Shown: in pieces, positions 44,027-52,917 of the stretch
Position numbering within the stretch: position 1 is the stretch's first letter
How the letters are laid out: every line of letters begins with the position of its first letter
Origin: Metapseudomonas sp043392685
GTDB lineage: Bacteria; Pseudomonadota; Gammaproteobacteria; Pseudomonadales; Pseudomonadaceae
Length of the DNA: 64,000 bases
Reading direction: 5' to 3' (one strand)
Assembly: GCA_043392685.1 (NCBI GenBank)
Contig: JBHZGM010000003.1
Notes under the pieces: model-generated
Databases searched by the model: none
Told to the model about the DNA's origin: nothing
Seen by the model: the letters and a program-made list of their open reading frames with translations, nothing else
Program-made: the position numbers and the translations under genes

Positions 44027-45417
44027 GCCTGCACCTCCTGCAGTTTCAGGGCTTTCTGGTCCAGGCCGCGGAGCAGGAAGCGCTGCCAGTTGGCGTGCTG
44101 GTTCACGTAGAGGCCTTCATGGGTGAATTCGGTGCCGGTCATCACCGGGGCGATGCCCAGGGTCTGGCTGTTCGGGGTGGCGCCGGTGACCCACTTGTCA
44201 TAGCCGCGGGAGATGTCGCTCCAGCGTTCCAGGCGGCCCTGGAAGCCGCGCTGCTGTTCGCGGAACTCCACCAGGTCGTCGGGGGTGCCCATGCCGGAGA
44301 CGTTGAAGAAGTCCTCGAACTGGCGGATGCGGCTTTCGCGGTCGGCGTCGGACTCGCCCTTCACGCCGATGCACTGGCTGATGATCTCGGTCTTGTTCCA
44401 GGCCAGCGGGCGGACGATGCGCAGCTGCGAGCTGATCTGGTCCATGAAGAACAGGCTGGGGTAGATGTTCAGGTTGCGCAGGCGATGCATCATCCACTCC
44501 GCCTTGCCCTGGCCGAACTCTTCCACCAGGCGCGGCATCACGCTGGCGTAGCCGGGGCGCACGGTGGGGTTGGGCATGTCGCTGAACAGCACGCTGTGGC
44601 CGTTGTTGAAGGAGAACCAACCATCGTCGGTCGCGGCGTCGCCGGCGCCCAGCTTGCTGTAGTCCAGGGTGCTGCTGGCGCCGCCTTTCTCGGCGTTGAC
44701 CTGCTGGCGATGCTGCACGGTGGCCACGTAGTTGTAGTGCACGGTGCTGACGTGATAGCCGTCCAGGCCGTTCTCGTTCTGCAGCTTCCAGTTGCCGTCG
44801 AAGGTGTAGGTGGACTTGCCGGGCAGCACTTCCAGTTCACCGGTGGGCGACTGGGCGACCATCATGTCGAAGAACACCCTGGCGTCGCCCAGGAAGTCTT
44901 CGAGGCTGTCGGTGCCGGCAACATCGAGGCTGATGAAAACGAAGCCCTTGTAGCTCTCGATGCGCGCCTTCTTCAGGCCACGGGTGGCCTTGTCGAAACC
45001 TTCCGGGTACTCGCCCGGCGCCTTGACCTTCACCAGACGGCCGTCGCTCTTGTAGCACCAGGCGTGGAAGGGGCAGGTGAAGGTGGACTGGTTGCCCTTG
45101 CCGACGCGAGTGAGGGTGGCGCCGCGATGCTGGCAGGCGTTGATCAGCGCGTTCAGCTGGCCGTTGCCGTCGCGGGTGATGATCATCGGCTGGCGGCCGG
45201 CGCGCAGGGTCACGAAGTCATGGGCATTGGGGATCTCGCTCTCGTGGCAGGCGTAGATCCAGTTCTTCTCGAAGATCAGTTCCATCTCCAGGTCGAACAG
45301 TTCCGGCTCGGTGAAGATGTCGCGGGCGATGCGGTACACGCCTTCGTCGGGACGGAAGTCCAGGCAGCCGCTGACGTACTCTCTCCACTGCGCAATGTTT
45401 TTATTCGAAGTATTCAT
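44023..45417 (-). CDS. antA: Anthranilate 1,2-dioxygenase large subunit AntA
   Basis: A 464-residue Rieske oxygenase alpha subunit. [2Fe-2S] ligands are C95, H97, C115 and H118; the iron site is H222 and H227 with D219. The N-terminal FRPDEGVYRIARDIFTEPEL and the VQHRQQVNAEKG region agree with what I recall of P. aeruginosa AntA rather than BenA. The product from anthranilate is catechol, released with loss of CO2 and ammonia. GGAAGG precedes ATG 45417. Benzoate dioxygenase is the main alternative. Confidence 0.85.
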   Translation of the reverse strand: MNTSNKNIAQWREYVSGCLDFRPDEGVYRIARDIFTEPELFDLEMELIFEKNWIYACHESEIPNAHDFVTLRAGRQPMIITRDGNGQLNALINACQHRGATLTRVGKGNQSTFTCPFHAWCYKSDGRLVKVKAPGEYPEGFDKATRGLKKARIESYKGFVFISLDVAGTDSLEDFLGDARVFFDMMVAQSPTGELEVLPGKSTYTFDGNWKLQNENGLDGYHVSTVHYNYVATVQHRQQVNAEKGGASSTLDYSKLGAGDAATDDGWFSFNNGHSVLFSDMPNPTVRPGYASVMPRLVEEFGQGKAEWMMHRLRNLNIYPSLFFMDQISSQLRIVRPLAWNKTEIISQCIGVKGESDADRESRIRQFEDFFNVSGMGTPDDLVEFREQQRGFQGRLERWSDISRGYDKWVTGATPNSQTLGIAPVMTGTEFTHEGLYVNQHANWQRFLLRGLDQKALKLQEVQA

Positions 45418-46112
45418 GGGTGGCACCTTCCACATCGGGCGAAACAGTGGAGGTCATTAGAAGGAGCCTTGCCCTGGCGGGTCTATCCGCTTGGTTGGCA
45501 AACAAACGCCAAAAATTTTGGCCGCCTACCGAACGCTTGAAAGCCCCGTCACCCGGGCCTTTCAAGGGGTCACGGGCAGCCTGAATAAACGGATAGCCTT
45601 CGCCGAAAAAGCGGATGGCCAAGCGCGGCCGGAGAGGATTGAAATCTGCCTTTGCCATGCCGCCGGAGCCAGCAGTAACGGCCTGCGGCGCGGGGTAACG
45701 CTTTATCCGCGCGGCTAGCAGAAGGGCCTCTGGCACGCTATCCGGAAAGTTGGCGAAGGCTGTCCGCCTGGTTCGGCTTCGGCATCTTCCGGGCGGTGTC
45801 CGGCCAATGGCGGTAACACCGGTGATTCCCAAAGGCCACCGGCTCGCCCAGGTAGCGGCGGCAGGGCTCTTCCTGGGGCATCCGGTACGTGCTGGCTACC
45901 TGGCGCCATGGCGTGGCGGGGTGCTCCGTGGCGGGGCGGTGAAGCGCTCTGGAACAGGCCTTGCGAGCACTGCAGGCGGGGTGGGTTCACCACAGTGTTA
46001 TCCTTTTGTTTCGAGTCGCGACGGACCGCCGGGTCGTGGCATGGAGCTTGCCTTGTCCATGCTGACGCGCCGCAGAGCGCGCATCTCCAGAAGCCGTGTT
46101 GGGTGCCGCGTG
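45418..46112. promoter_or_regulatory. Divergent control region between antA and antR
   Basis: A 695-bp gap. It contains a perfect inverted repeat CTTGAAAG (45536-45543) / CTTTCAAG (45559-45566), and two direct repeats AAACGGATAGCC (45587-45598) and AAGCGGATGGCC (45609-45620) set 22 bp apart. The core GGATA recurs on the other strand near 45483, 45705 and 45740. Two turns of helix between direct repeats is the usual layout for AraC/XylS regulators, so these are candidate AntR half sites. The stretch from 45750 to 46112 shows no convincing gene. Confidence 0.55.
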
Positions 46113-47123
46113 ATGAGTACGAGAAACCATCAATTCCGAGACATTTCCGCCGACCGCTACGACCTCGCCGGGGCTCGCTCCTGGATGTCGAACATCTGCG
46201 GCCCGCATCACCTGAAGGCAGCGAAGCCCGAGCGGATCCAGTTCCATCACAGCGGCAACGTGCTGCCCTCCATGTCCACCACCCTGGGCTACGTCGAGTA
46301 CGGCACCGACGTCACCATCGGCGTCGGCGACGAGATGAACCTCAATTGCTACAGCGTCAGCCTGCCGCTGTCCGGTGAGCAGGAGCTGGTCAAGCCCGGC
46401 CATCTCCTGCGTTCGGATCGCGACTGGGGGGTGATCGTGTCGCCCCACGAGTTCCAGGAACTCACCATCGCCGGCAATTGCCACAAGCTGCAGGTGGCCA
46501 TTCCCCGCGCCGCCATGCAGCAGACCCTGGAGGACCTGCTGCAGCGTAGCGTGGACACGCCGCTGAGCTTCCAGGCGGAGATGAACGCAGTGGAGGGCGC
46601 CGCGGCGTCCTGGTGGCGCATGGCGCGGCACCTGATCGACGAGCTGGAACGCAGCCGGGACCTCTACGGCCAGCTGTTCTTCACCCGCGACCTGGAAAGC
46701 GCGCTGATCAAGGGGCTGATCCTGGCGCAGCCGAACAATTACTCGGAGGAGCTGCGCGAACGGCTGGAGATCAAGCTGCCCCATTACCTGGTGCGGGCGC
46801 GGGACTTCATCCATGCCCATGCCCGAGAGGACATCTGCCTGGAAGACATCGAGCGGGCCGCCGGCGTGTCGCGCTTCAAGCTGTTCGAGGGCTTCAAGCG
46901 ATATATCGGTCAATCGCCCATGGCCTACCTGAAGAGGCACCGCCTGACCGCTGTGCGCCAGGAGCTGCTGGAAGACCGCAGCGCCCGGAATATCTCGGCG
47001 ATCGCCATGGGCTGGGGCTTCAACCATCTCGGCCGCTTCGCCAGCGAGTACCGCAAGCTGTTCGACGAAACCCCGAGCATGACCATCCAGCGCCTGGAGG
47101 AACGGCGCGGGCGATCCTTCTGA
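46113..47123 (+). CDS. antR: AntR, AraC/XylS-type activator of antABC
   Basis: A 336-residue regulator. The N-terminal effector domain (about 1-200) belongs to the AraC-binding-like type. The C-terminal double helix-turn-helix (about 235-330) is seen in EDICLEDIERAAGVSRFKLFEGFKRYIGQSPMAYLKRHRL and AIAMGWGFNHLGRFASEYRKLFDETPS. It is divergent from antA, as in P. aeruginosa. The start MSTRNHQFRD has no good ribosome site; the frame stays open upstream, so the N-terminus is uncertain. Confidence 0.85.
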   Translation: MSTRNHQFRDISADRYDLAGARSWMSNICGPHHLKAAKPERIQFHHSGNVLPSMSTTLGYVEYGTDVTIGVGDEMNLNCYSVSLPLSGEQELVKPGHLLRSDRDWGVIVSPHEFQELTIAGNCHKLQVAIPRAAMQQTLEDLLQRSVDTPLSFQAEMNAVEGAAASWWRMARHLIDELERSRDLYGQLFFTRDLESALIKGLILAQPNNYSEELRERLEIKLPHYLVRARDFIHAHAREDICLEDIERAAGVSRFKLFEGFKRYIGQSPMAYLKRHRLTAVRQELLEDRSARNISAIAMGWGFNHLGRFASEYRKLFDETPSMTIQRLEERRGRSF

Positions 47124-47231
47124 CGCGCTGCCGCCTGTCGAGAAATACGCGGGTGATTGTCGAACGGGCCTGAAATTGGACGACTACCAGGGGCGAGTCC
47201 CTCAATTCCGTCAGGTTCAGGAGCGTGCGAT

Positions 47232-47972
47232 ATGAATATCGACAAACACCCCGTGGTTTCCCGCGAAGAATGGTTGCATGCCCGCGAGGAACTGTTGCGC
47301 AAGGAAAAGGCCTTTACCCGTGAACGGGACCGGCTCAGCGCCGAGCGGCGGGCGTTGCCCTGGGTCCGTATCGACCAGGTCTACGCCTTCGAAGGGCCGG
47401 ACGGCTGGGAAACCCTGGCCGACCTGTTCGACGGTCGCAGCACCCTGGTCGTCTACCACTTCATGTTCGGCCCCAACTGGAAGGAAGGTTGCCCCGGCTG
47501 CTCCTTCCTCGCCGACCACATCGACGGGCCCAACCAGCACCTCAAGCACCACGACGTGACGCTGCTCTGCGTGTCGCGTGCGCCCTTGCGGGAGTTCCAG
47601 GCCTTCCGCAAGCGCATGGGCTGGAAGTTCAAGTGGGTGTCGTCCCAGGGCAGTTCCTTCAACGAGGACTTCGGCGTGGCCGCCCGGCCCGAGGACATCG
47701 CCGCCGGCACCGCCCGCTACAATTACGGCACCAGCAAAGACCCAGGCGAGGACATGCCCGGCCTCAGCGTGTTCTACCGCAACGAAGCGGGGGAGATCTT
47801 CCACACCTACTCCACCTACGCCCGTGGCCTGGACCTGCTGGTAGGCGCCTACAACTTCCTCGACCTGTTGCCCAAGGGGCGGGACGAGCAGGAGATCATG
47901 GACTGGATGACCTACCACGACCGCTATGAGGACGAGCCGGCCAAGGTGGTGCATAGCTGCTGCGCGGAGTGA
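47232..47972 (+). CDS. DUF899 thioredoxin-like protein
   Basis: A 246-residue protein of the DUF899 family, which has a thioredoxin-like fold. FMFGPNWKEGCPGCSFLADHIDG has the family's CPGCS in the active-site position, and VSRAPLREFQAFRKRMGWKFKWVSS and NYGTSKDPGEDMPGLSVF are conserved. The biochemical role is unknown. It is 108 bp after antR on the same strand and may be co-transcribed. TTCAGGAG lies upstream of the ATG. Confidence 0.85.
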   Translation: MNIDKHPVVSREEWLHAREELLRKEKAFTRERDRLSAERRALPWVRIDQVYAFEGPDGWETLADLFDGRSTLVVYHFMFGPNWKEGCPGCSFLADHIDGPNQHLKHHDVTLLCVSRAPLREFQAFRKRMGWKFKWVSSQGSSFNEDFGVAARPEDIAAGTARYNYGTSKDPGEDMPGLSVFYRNEAGEIFHTYSTYARGLDLLVGAYNFLDLLPKGRDEQEIMDWMTYHDRYEDEPAKVVHSCCAE

Positions 47973-47990
47973 TTGGGTTGGGCGAACCTG

Positions 47991-48316
47991 CGGTCCGCAT
48001 AGCGATTGAAATCGCCCCCACAGGGAACTCGCCTCCAGCGTCGCGCTCGACCATTGAGGCACTGTTCTTTTGTGGGGGCGAATTCATTCGCCAAGCAGGC
48101 CGAAGGTCTGCGCTGTTGAGTGTCCAGGGGCAACTGCGTTGCCCTTGGAGAATGAATTCGCCCCTACAGGGAATCAGCTCCAGCGCCACGCTCGACCAAT
48201 GAGGCACTGCTTTTTTGTGGGGGCGAATTCATTCACCAAGCAGGCCGAAGGTCTGCTCTGGGGAATGTCGGGGGGCAACTGCGTTGCCCTTGGCGAATGA
48301 ATTCGCCCCTTCTACA
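47991..48316. repeat. Cluster of three TGTGGGGGCGAATTC-type repeats with a tandem duplication
   Basis: Half a copy at 47991-48022 is followed by two full copies, 48071-48168 and 48216-48316. The flanks are duplicated as well (GCGCTCGACCATTGAGGCAC and CACGCTCGACCAATGAGGCA precede the two full copies), so units of about 146 bp at 48023-48168 and 48169-48316 are an imperfect tandem duplication. Together with the repeat at 48358, this fills the 481-bp gap; no gene lies in it. Confidence 0.85.
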
Positions 48317-48357
48317 GAAGAGCTCCCGGATTGCACCGGGTTACGAGTGCTTCGATC

Positions 48358-48458
48358 GTAGGTTGGGTCGGGCGGCGTTCCGCGAGCGCAGCGAAACCCA
48401 ATGCGGGGGCCTACGAGGCCTGGATGTTGGGCCGCGCTGCGCTTGGCACCAACCTACG
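48358..48458. repeat. Long inverted repeat (GTAGGTTGGG type) overlapping the RND stop codon
   Basis: TCGTAGGTTGGGTC near 48358 and ACCAACCTACG at 48449-48458 are arms about 80 bp apart, with inner CGCGAGCGCAGCGAAACCCA-type sequence. The right arm contains the TAG stop of the RND gene. It is related to the GTAGGATGGGT repeat at 3408. Confidence 0.65.
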
Positions 48459-51400
48459 TCAGTGCCACATGCTCCTGGGTGCTGGCCACCGGCTTCTTCG
48501 CCCGCAACACCAGCGCACAGAGCGCCGGCAGGAACAGCAGGGTCAGGACGGTACCCACCAGCACGCCGCCGATCAGCACGTAGGCCAGGGATGACCAGAA
48601 CACCGAGAAGGTCAGCGGGATGAAGGCCAGGGCGGCGGCCAGGGCGGTGAGCAGCACCGGGCGGGCGCGGCGTACCGTGGCTTCGATGATGGCCTCGCGC
48701 AGGGGGCGGCCGTGGGCCTGCTCCTGGCCGATCTGGTCGGCGAAGATCAGGGTGTTGCGCATCAGGATGCCGCCGATGCCGATCAGCGCCAGGATGGCGT
48801 TGAAGCCGAAGGGCTGGTTGAACAGCAGCAGCACCGGAACGGCACCGATCAGCCCCAGCGGGGCGGTGGCGAAGACCATGAACATCAGGGCGAAGGAGCG
48901 CACCTGGAACATGATCGTCACCAGGGTCAGCAGGATCATCACCGGGAACAGCGCCGCCAGTGCCTTGTTAGCCTTGGCGCTTTCTTCCACCGGGCCGCCG
49001 ATGGTCACCCGGTAGCCTGCCGGCAGCTTGGCGATCAGCGGTTGCAGGTCGGCGTACACGGCCTTTTCCACATCCGGCGGCTGGGTGCCCTTGATGATGT
49101 CGGCGCGCACTTCGAAGGTCAGTTCGCGGTCGCGGCGCTTGAGGATCGGTTCCTCCATCACCGGCTGGAAGCGGCCCACCTGCTCCAGGGGGACGGAGAC
49201 GCCGGCGGCGTTGGTGATGGTCAGGCCCTCGATGCCGCCGAGGTTTTCCCGCTGGGCGTTCTGCGCGCGCACCATCACCGCCACGGTGCGGGTCCCTTCG
49301 CGCACCTCGGTGACCGGGTTGCCGGTGAGCAGGGCGTTGAGCTGGCTCTTCACTTCATTGGGGGTGAAGCCGAGCAGGCGCAGGCGGTCCTGGTCGAGCA
49401 CCAGTCGATAGGAGCTGGTGCGTTCGCCCCAGTCGACGAAACTGTCGCGGGTCATGGGGTTGGCGGCCACCACCTGGCGCACCTCTTCGCTGATCTGCCG
49501 CAGCTGTTCCAGGTTCGGGCCGGAGACGCGGAACACCACCGGGAAGGGCACCGGCGGGCCGAATACCAGCTGGGTGACGCGCACCCGTGCCGAGGGGAAT
49601 TCGCCGGCGGCGATGCGTGCCTGCATGCGCTCGCGCAGGGCGTCGCGGGCCTTGGAGTCGGCGGTCTGCACGATGATCTTGGCGAAGGCCGGGTCCGGCA
49701 GTTCGGGGTTCAGGGAGAGGAAGAAGCGCGGCGCGCCGCCGCCCACGTAGGCGTCCACCAGTCTGGTCTGGGGCTCTTCCAGCAGGGCCTTCTCCACCAG
49801 GGCGACCACGCTTTCCGTGGCCTTGAAGGCACTGCCCGGCGGCATGTAGACCTCCACCAGCAGCTCGGAACGGTCGGAGTTGGGGAAGAACTGCTTCTTC
49901 ACCGCGCCCAGGCCGAGCCCGCTGGCGACGAAGGCCGCCACCACCAGGGCGGTGACCGTCTTGCGATGGTTCACGCACCAGTTGATGAGGGCGCGCAGGC
50001 GCTGGTAGAGGCGGGTGGCGTAGAGCGCTTCATGGCCGCCCGGCACTGGCTGGATCTTCGGCAGCATCTTCACCCCCAGGTAGGGCGTGAAGAACACCGC
50101 CACCAGCCAGGAGGCGAGCAGGGCGAAGCCGACGATCCAGAAGATGTTGCCGGCGTACTCCCCGGCGCCTGACTTGGCGAAGCCCACCGGCAGGAAGCCG
50201 ATGACGGTCACCAGGGTGCCGGTGAGCATGGGCGCGGCGGTGGAGGTCCAGGCGAAGGTGGCGGCCTGCAGGCGGTCGAGGCCTTCTTCCAGTTTCACCA
50301 CCATCATTTCGATGGCGATGATGGCGTCGTCCACCAGCAGGCCAAGGGAGAGGATCAGCGCGCCGAGGGTGATGCGGTCGAACTCGCGGCCGGTCATCAG
50401 CATGATCACGAACACGATCGACAGGGTCAGCGGCACGGCGGCGGCCACTACCAGGCCGACACGGAAGCCCAGGGCCAGCAGGCTGATCAGCATCACCACG
50501 CCGAGGGCGACGAAGAACTTGAGCATGAATTCGTTCACCGCCAGGCGGATCTTCTCGGCCTGGTCGGACACCTTGTCGAACTTCACGCCCAGGGGCAGTT
50601 CGGCATGGATGCGCGCTTCCTCGGCCTGCAGCGACTTGTCCAGCTCCAGGCCGTTGAAGTGCTGGTCCATGATCACGCCGAGCATCAGCGCCGGTTCGCC
50701 CTGGTGGCGGATGCGGTAGGTCGGCGGGTCTTCGTAGCCGCGTTTCACCGTGGCGACGTCGGCGATGCGCAGGAGTTTGCCGCCGGCGTTGATCGGCACG
50801 TTCTCGATCAGCTTCAGGCTGTCGAAGGCGCCGTCCAGGCGGATGTAGGCGCGCGGTCCGCTGGTTTCGACGAAGCCGGCCGGGGCCACGCCGTTCTGCT
50901 TGCCCAGGGCTTCGAATATCTGCTCCGGCCTGAGGCCGAGGGTGGCCAGGCGCTCGTAGGAGAACTCGACGAAGACGCGCTGGGCCTGTTCGCCGAGGAT
51001 GTTCACCTTCTTCACGCCGGGCAGGCGCAGCATGCCCTGGCGCAGGTCCTCGGCCATCTGCACCAGCTGGCGATGGGGCAGCTGCCCGGCTTCCAGGGCG
51101 TAGAGGGCGAAGTAGACGTCGGAATACTCGTCGTTGAAGAACGGCCCGAGGACGCCCTGGGGCAGGCGCCGCGCTTCGTCGGTGAGCTTCTTGCGGGTCT
51201 GGTAGAAGAGTTCCTGGATATCAGCCGGCCGGGTGGAATCCAGGTATTGCAGCTTCATGGAGACGAAGCCGGGCTGGGCGATGGTTTCCACCCGGTCGTA
51301 CAGGTCCAGTTCCTGCAGGCGCTTTTCCAGACGGTCGGCCACCTGCTCCTGCATTTCCCGCGCGGTGGCGCCCGGCCAGGCGGCGGTGATGGTCATGGTC

Positions 51401-51537
51401 TTGACCGTGAAGGACGGGTCCTCGGCACGGCCCAGCTTGCTGAAGGCGATGGCGCCGGCAGCGAGGGTGGCGAGGATCAGGAACAGGGTGATGGCCCGGT
51501 TGCGCACCGCGAAGGCGGAGAGGTTGAAGCGGCTCAT
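48454..51537 (-). CDS. RND efflux pump, inner-membrane transporter
   Basis: A 1027-residue proton-driven exporter of the AcrB/MexB superfamily (hydrophobe/amphiphile group). An N-terminal helix (RNRAITLFLILATLAAGAIAF) precedes a large periplasmic loop, six helices that include the relay LILSLGLLVDDAIIAIEMM with paired aspartates, a second periplasmic loop, and the last helices. The start MSRFNLSAF follows the adaptor stop after one base. It works with the lipoprotein adaptor. No outer-membrane channel gene is adjacent, so it should borrow one. Substrate unknown. Confidence 0.92.
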   Translation of the reverse strand: MSRFNLSAFAVRNRAITLFLILATLAAGAIAFSKLGRAEDPSFTVKTMTITAAWPGATAREMQEQVADRLEKRLQELDLYDRVETIAQPGFVSMKLQYLDSTRPADIQELFYQTRKKLTDEARRLPQGVLGPFFNDEYSDVYFALYALEAGQLPHRQLVQMAEDLRQGMLRLPGVKKVNILGEQAQRVFVEFSYERLATLGLRPEQIFEALGKQNGVAPAGFVETSGPRAYIRLDGAFDSLKLIENVPINAGGKLLRIADVATVKRGYEDPPTYRIRHQGEPALMLGVIMDQHFNGLELDKSLQAEEARIHAELPLGVKFDKVSDQAEKIRLAVNEFMLKFFVALGVVMLISLLALGFRVGLVVAAAVPLTLSIVFVIMLMTGREFDRITLGALILSLGLLVDDAIIAIEMMVVKLEEGLDRLQAATFAWTSTAAPMLTGTLVTVIGFLPVGFAKSGAGEYAGNIFWIVGFALLASWLVAVFFTPYLGVKMLPKIQPVPGGHEALYATRLYQRLRALINWCVNHRKTVTALVVAAFVASGLGLGAVKKQFFPNSDRSELLVEVYMPPGSAFKATESVVALVEKALLEEPQTRLVDAYVGGGAPRFFLSLNPELPDPAFAKIIVQTADSKARDALRERMQARIAAGEFPSARVRVTQLVFGPPVPFPVVFRVSGPNLEQLRQISEEVRQVVAANPMTRDSFVDWGERTSSYRLVLDQDRLRLLGFTPNEVKSQLNALLTGNPVTEVREGTRTVAVMVRAQNAQRENLGGIEGLTITNAAGVSVPLEQVGRFQPVMEEPILKRRDRELTFEVRADIIKGTQPPDVEKAVYADLQPLIAKLPAGYRVTIGGPVEESAKANKALAALFPVMILLTLVTIMFQVRSFALMFMVFATAPLGLIGAVPVLLLFNQPFGFNAILALIGIGGILMRNTLIFADQIGQEQAHGRPLREAIIEATVRRARPVLLTALAAALAFIPLTFSVFWSSLAYVLIGGVLVGTVLTLLFLPALCALVLRAKKPVASTQEHVALT

Positions 51538-51538
51538 C

Positions 51539-52636
51539 TCACTGCTCCAGGGCCAGCGATGGCGCCGGCAGTTCACGCACGCTGTCCCCGCGGTTCAGCA
51601 GGTGGGCGCCGAGGGCGACGATGCGTTCACCCGGCTGCACGCCGCCTTCGAGAACCGCCTCTTCCTGTTCCAGGCGCACCACGCGCACGCTGCGCGGCTC
51701 CACCTTGCCATCCGCATTGATGACCCAGACGCCGGTGCCCTGGCCCCTGTCATGCAAGGCGCCCAGGGGCACGCGCACCCATTGCTCGCGGGCGGTGCCG
51801 TCCAGGTGCAGGGTGACGGTGGAGCCGATGGCCAGGGCGCTGGAGTCGCCACCCAGTGTGTAGCGGGCGCGGAAGGTGCGGGTGGTGGCGTCGGCCGCGG
51901 CGGAGAGTTCACGCAGGGTGGCCGGCACCGCCTCGCTGGAGGCGCCGTAGGGGTAAGCGCGGGCCGGGTGGTCGGCCAGGGCGCGCTGGGTTTCCGGGAT
52001 GTCGATCACTGCCTCGCGGGCGCCGTCATGGGCCAGGCTGGCGACGACCTGGCCTTCGGCGACCACTTGGCCACGGTCCACCCGCACGTCGGTGATCACG
52101 CCGTCGGCGTCGGCCCGCAGGGTGGAGTAGCTGCGGCGGTTTTCCACCTGGGCCGCTTCCGAGGTCGCGGCGGCCTGTTCGGCCTGGGCCACCCGCAGAC
52201 GGGTGCTGGCCTGGTCGTATACCTGCCGGGACACGGCGCCGGTGCCGGCCAGGCGGCGGTAGCGGGCCTCGTCGTCGCGGGCCTGGCGCAATTCGGCCTC
52301 GGCGGCGGTGACGCGGTTGCGCGCGGCGCGCAGGGCCAGTTCGAAGTCGGTGTTGTCCAGTACCAGCAGCACGTCGCCACGCTTGACCCGGGTGCCCGGG
52401 TCCACCTTGCGGGCGATCACCTTGCCGCCGACGCGAAAGCCCAGGTCGCTGGCGGTGCGCGCAGCCACCACGCCGGTGTAGAGCGCGTCCTGCTGGGAAG
52501 CCGCCTGCACGTCTGTTGCCAGTACCGCCCGTGGCAGGGGCGCGGTGACCGAGGTGTCGGCCTGGCTGTTGCAGCCGCTCAAGGCCAGCAGTGCGGCGGG
52601 AATCAGGGCGAGCAGGGCAAGGTGCGGGCGGTTCAT
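51539..52636 (-). CDS. RND efflux pump, periplasmic adaptor lipoprotein
   Basis: A 365-residue membrane-fusion protein. The lipobox LLALSGC puts the lipidated Cys near residue 21. The barrel-sandwich domain (YTGVVAARTASDLGFRVGGKV) is interrupted by a helical hairpin with heptad-like sequence (about 95-165), then beta-barrel and membrane-proximal domains. It overlaps closely with the RND gene in one operon. It has no local regulator. Confidence 0.9.
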   Translation of the reverse strand: MNRPHLALLALIPAALLALSGCNSQADTSVTAPLPRAVLATDVQAASQQDALYTGVVAARTASDLGFRVGGKVIARKVDPGTRVKRGDVLLVLDNTDFELALRAARNRVTAAEAELRQARDDEARYRRLAGTGAVSRQVYDQASTRLRVAQAEQAAATSEAAQVENRRSYSTLRADADGVITDVRVDRGQVVAEGQVVASLAHDGAREAVIDIPETQRALADHPARAYPYGASSEAVPATLRELSAAADATTRTFRARYTLGGDSSALAIGSTVTLHLDGTAREQWVRVPLGALHDRGQGTGVWVINADGKVEPRSVRVVRLEQEEAVLEGGVQPGERIVALGAHLLNRGDSVRELPAPSLALEQ

Positions 52637-52776
52637 GGAGCGATCCTCGGGTAGGGCGGCGGGGCGGAGTACCGCGGGTCGAAAATATGATAGGCATAAT
52701 CTAATTTTGTGTATATATGTCACTCGTCATTTAATTCGTCGGCCCAAGGGCGGCACGACCAGTGGAGGTGTGAGCG
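52637..52776. promoter_or_regulatory. Divergent promoter region of the RND and MFS pumps
   Basis: A 140-bp gap with an AT-rich centre (about 52685-52735). It contains TGATAGGCATAATC and TTTTGTGTATATATG stretches that can supply promoters in both directions. No repressor gene is adjacent, so control is either by a distant regulator or constitutive. No palindrome stands out. Confidence 0.45.
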
Positions 52777-52917
52777 ATGAACCCTGAACAACAAGCCGTG
52801 CGACGCGATGCGGATTGCGGCACCCCGTCGGTCGTCAGCGTTGCTGACTTGCAAGCCCTGAAGTCGCAGCTGATGGCCCTGGCACTGGGCACCGAAGCAG
52901 AAGGAATGCGCCCATGA
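52777..52917 (+). CDS. 46-residue ORF coupled to the MFS pump
   Basis: ATG 52777 is preceded by GGAGG at a good distance and the frame runs 46 codons to a TGA overlapping the ATG of the MFS gene (ATGA). The product (MNPEQQAVRRDADCGTPSVV, then a short amphipathic segment with LQALKSQLMALALG) has no signal peptide, membrane helix or known motif. The strong ribosome site and coupling argue that it is translated. It may be a leader that sets MFS translation or a small protein in its own right. Confidence 0.6.
   Translation: MNPEQQAVRRDADCGTPSVVSVADLQALKSQLMALALGTEAEGMRP

Noticed and set aside
42490..45417. benABC
   Set aside because: AntA-type N-terminal and central segments and the AntR-like divergent regulator fit anthranilate dioxygenase better; kept as the main alternative.
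45750..46112. N-terminal extension of antR by 121 codons
   Set aside because: The extra sequence is Pro/Arg/Gly-rich shadow-like translation and AntR proteins are near 330 residues.
47991..48316. Possible CRISPR array from repeated 20-bp units
   Set aside because: The units are inverted arms of hairpins with irregular spacing and duplicated flanks, not direct repeats with unique spacers.
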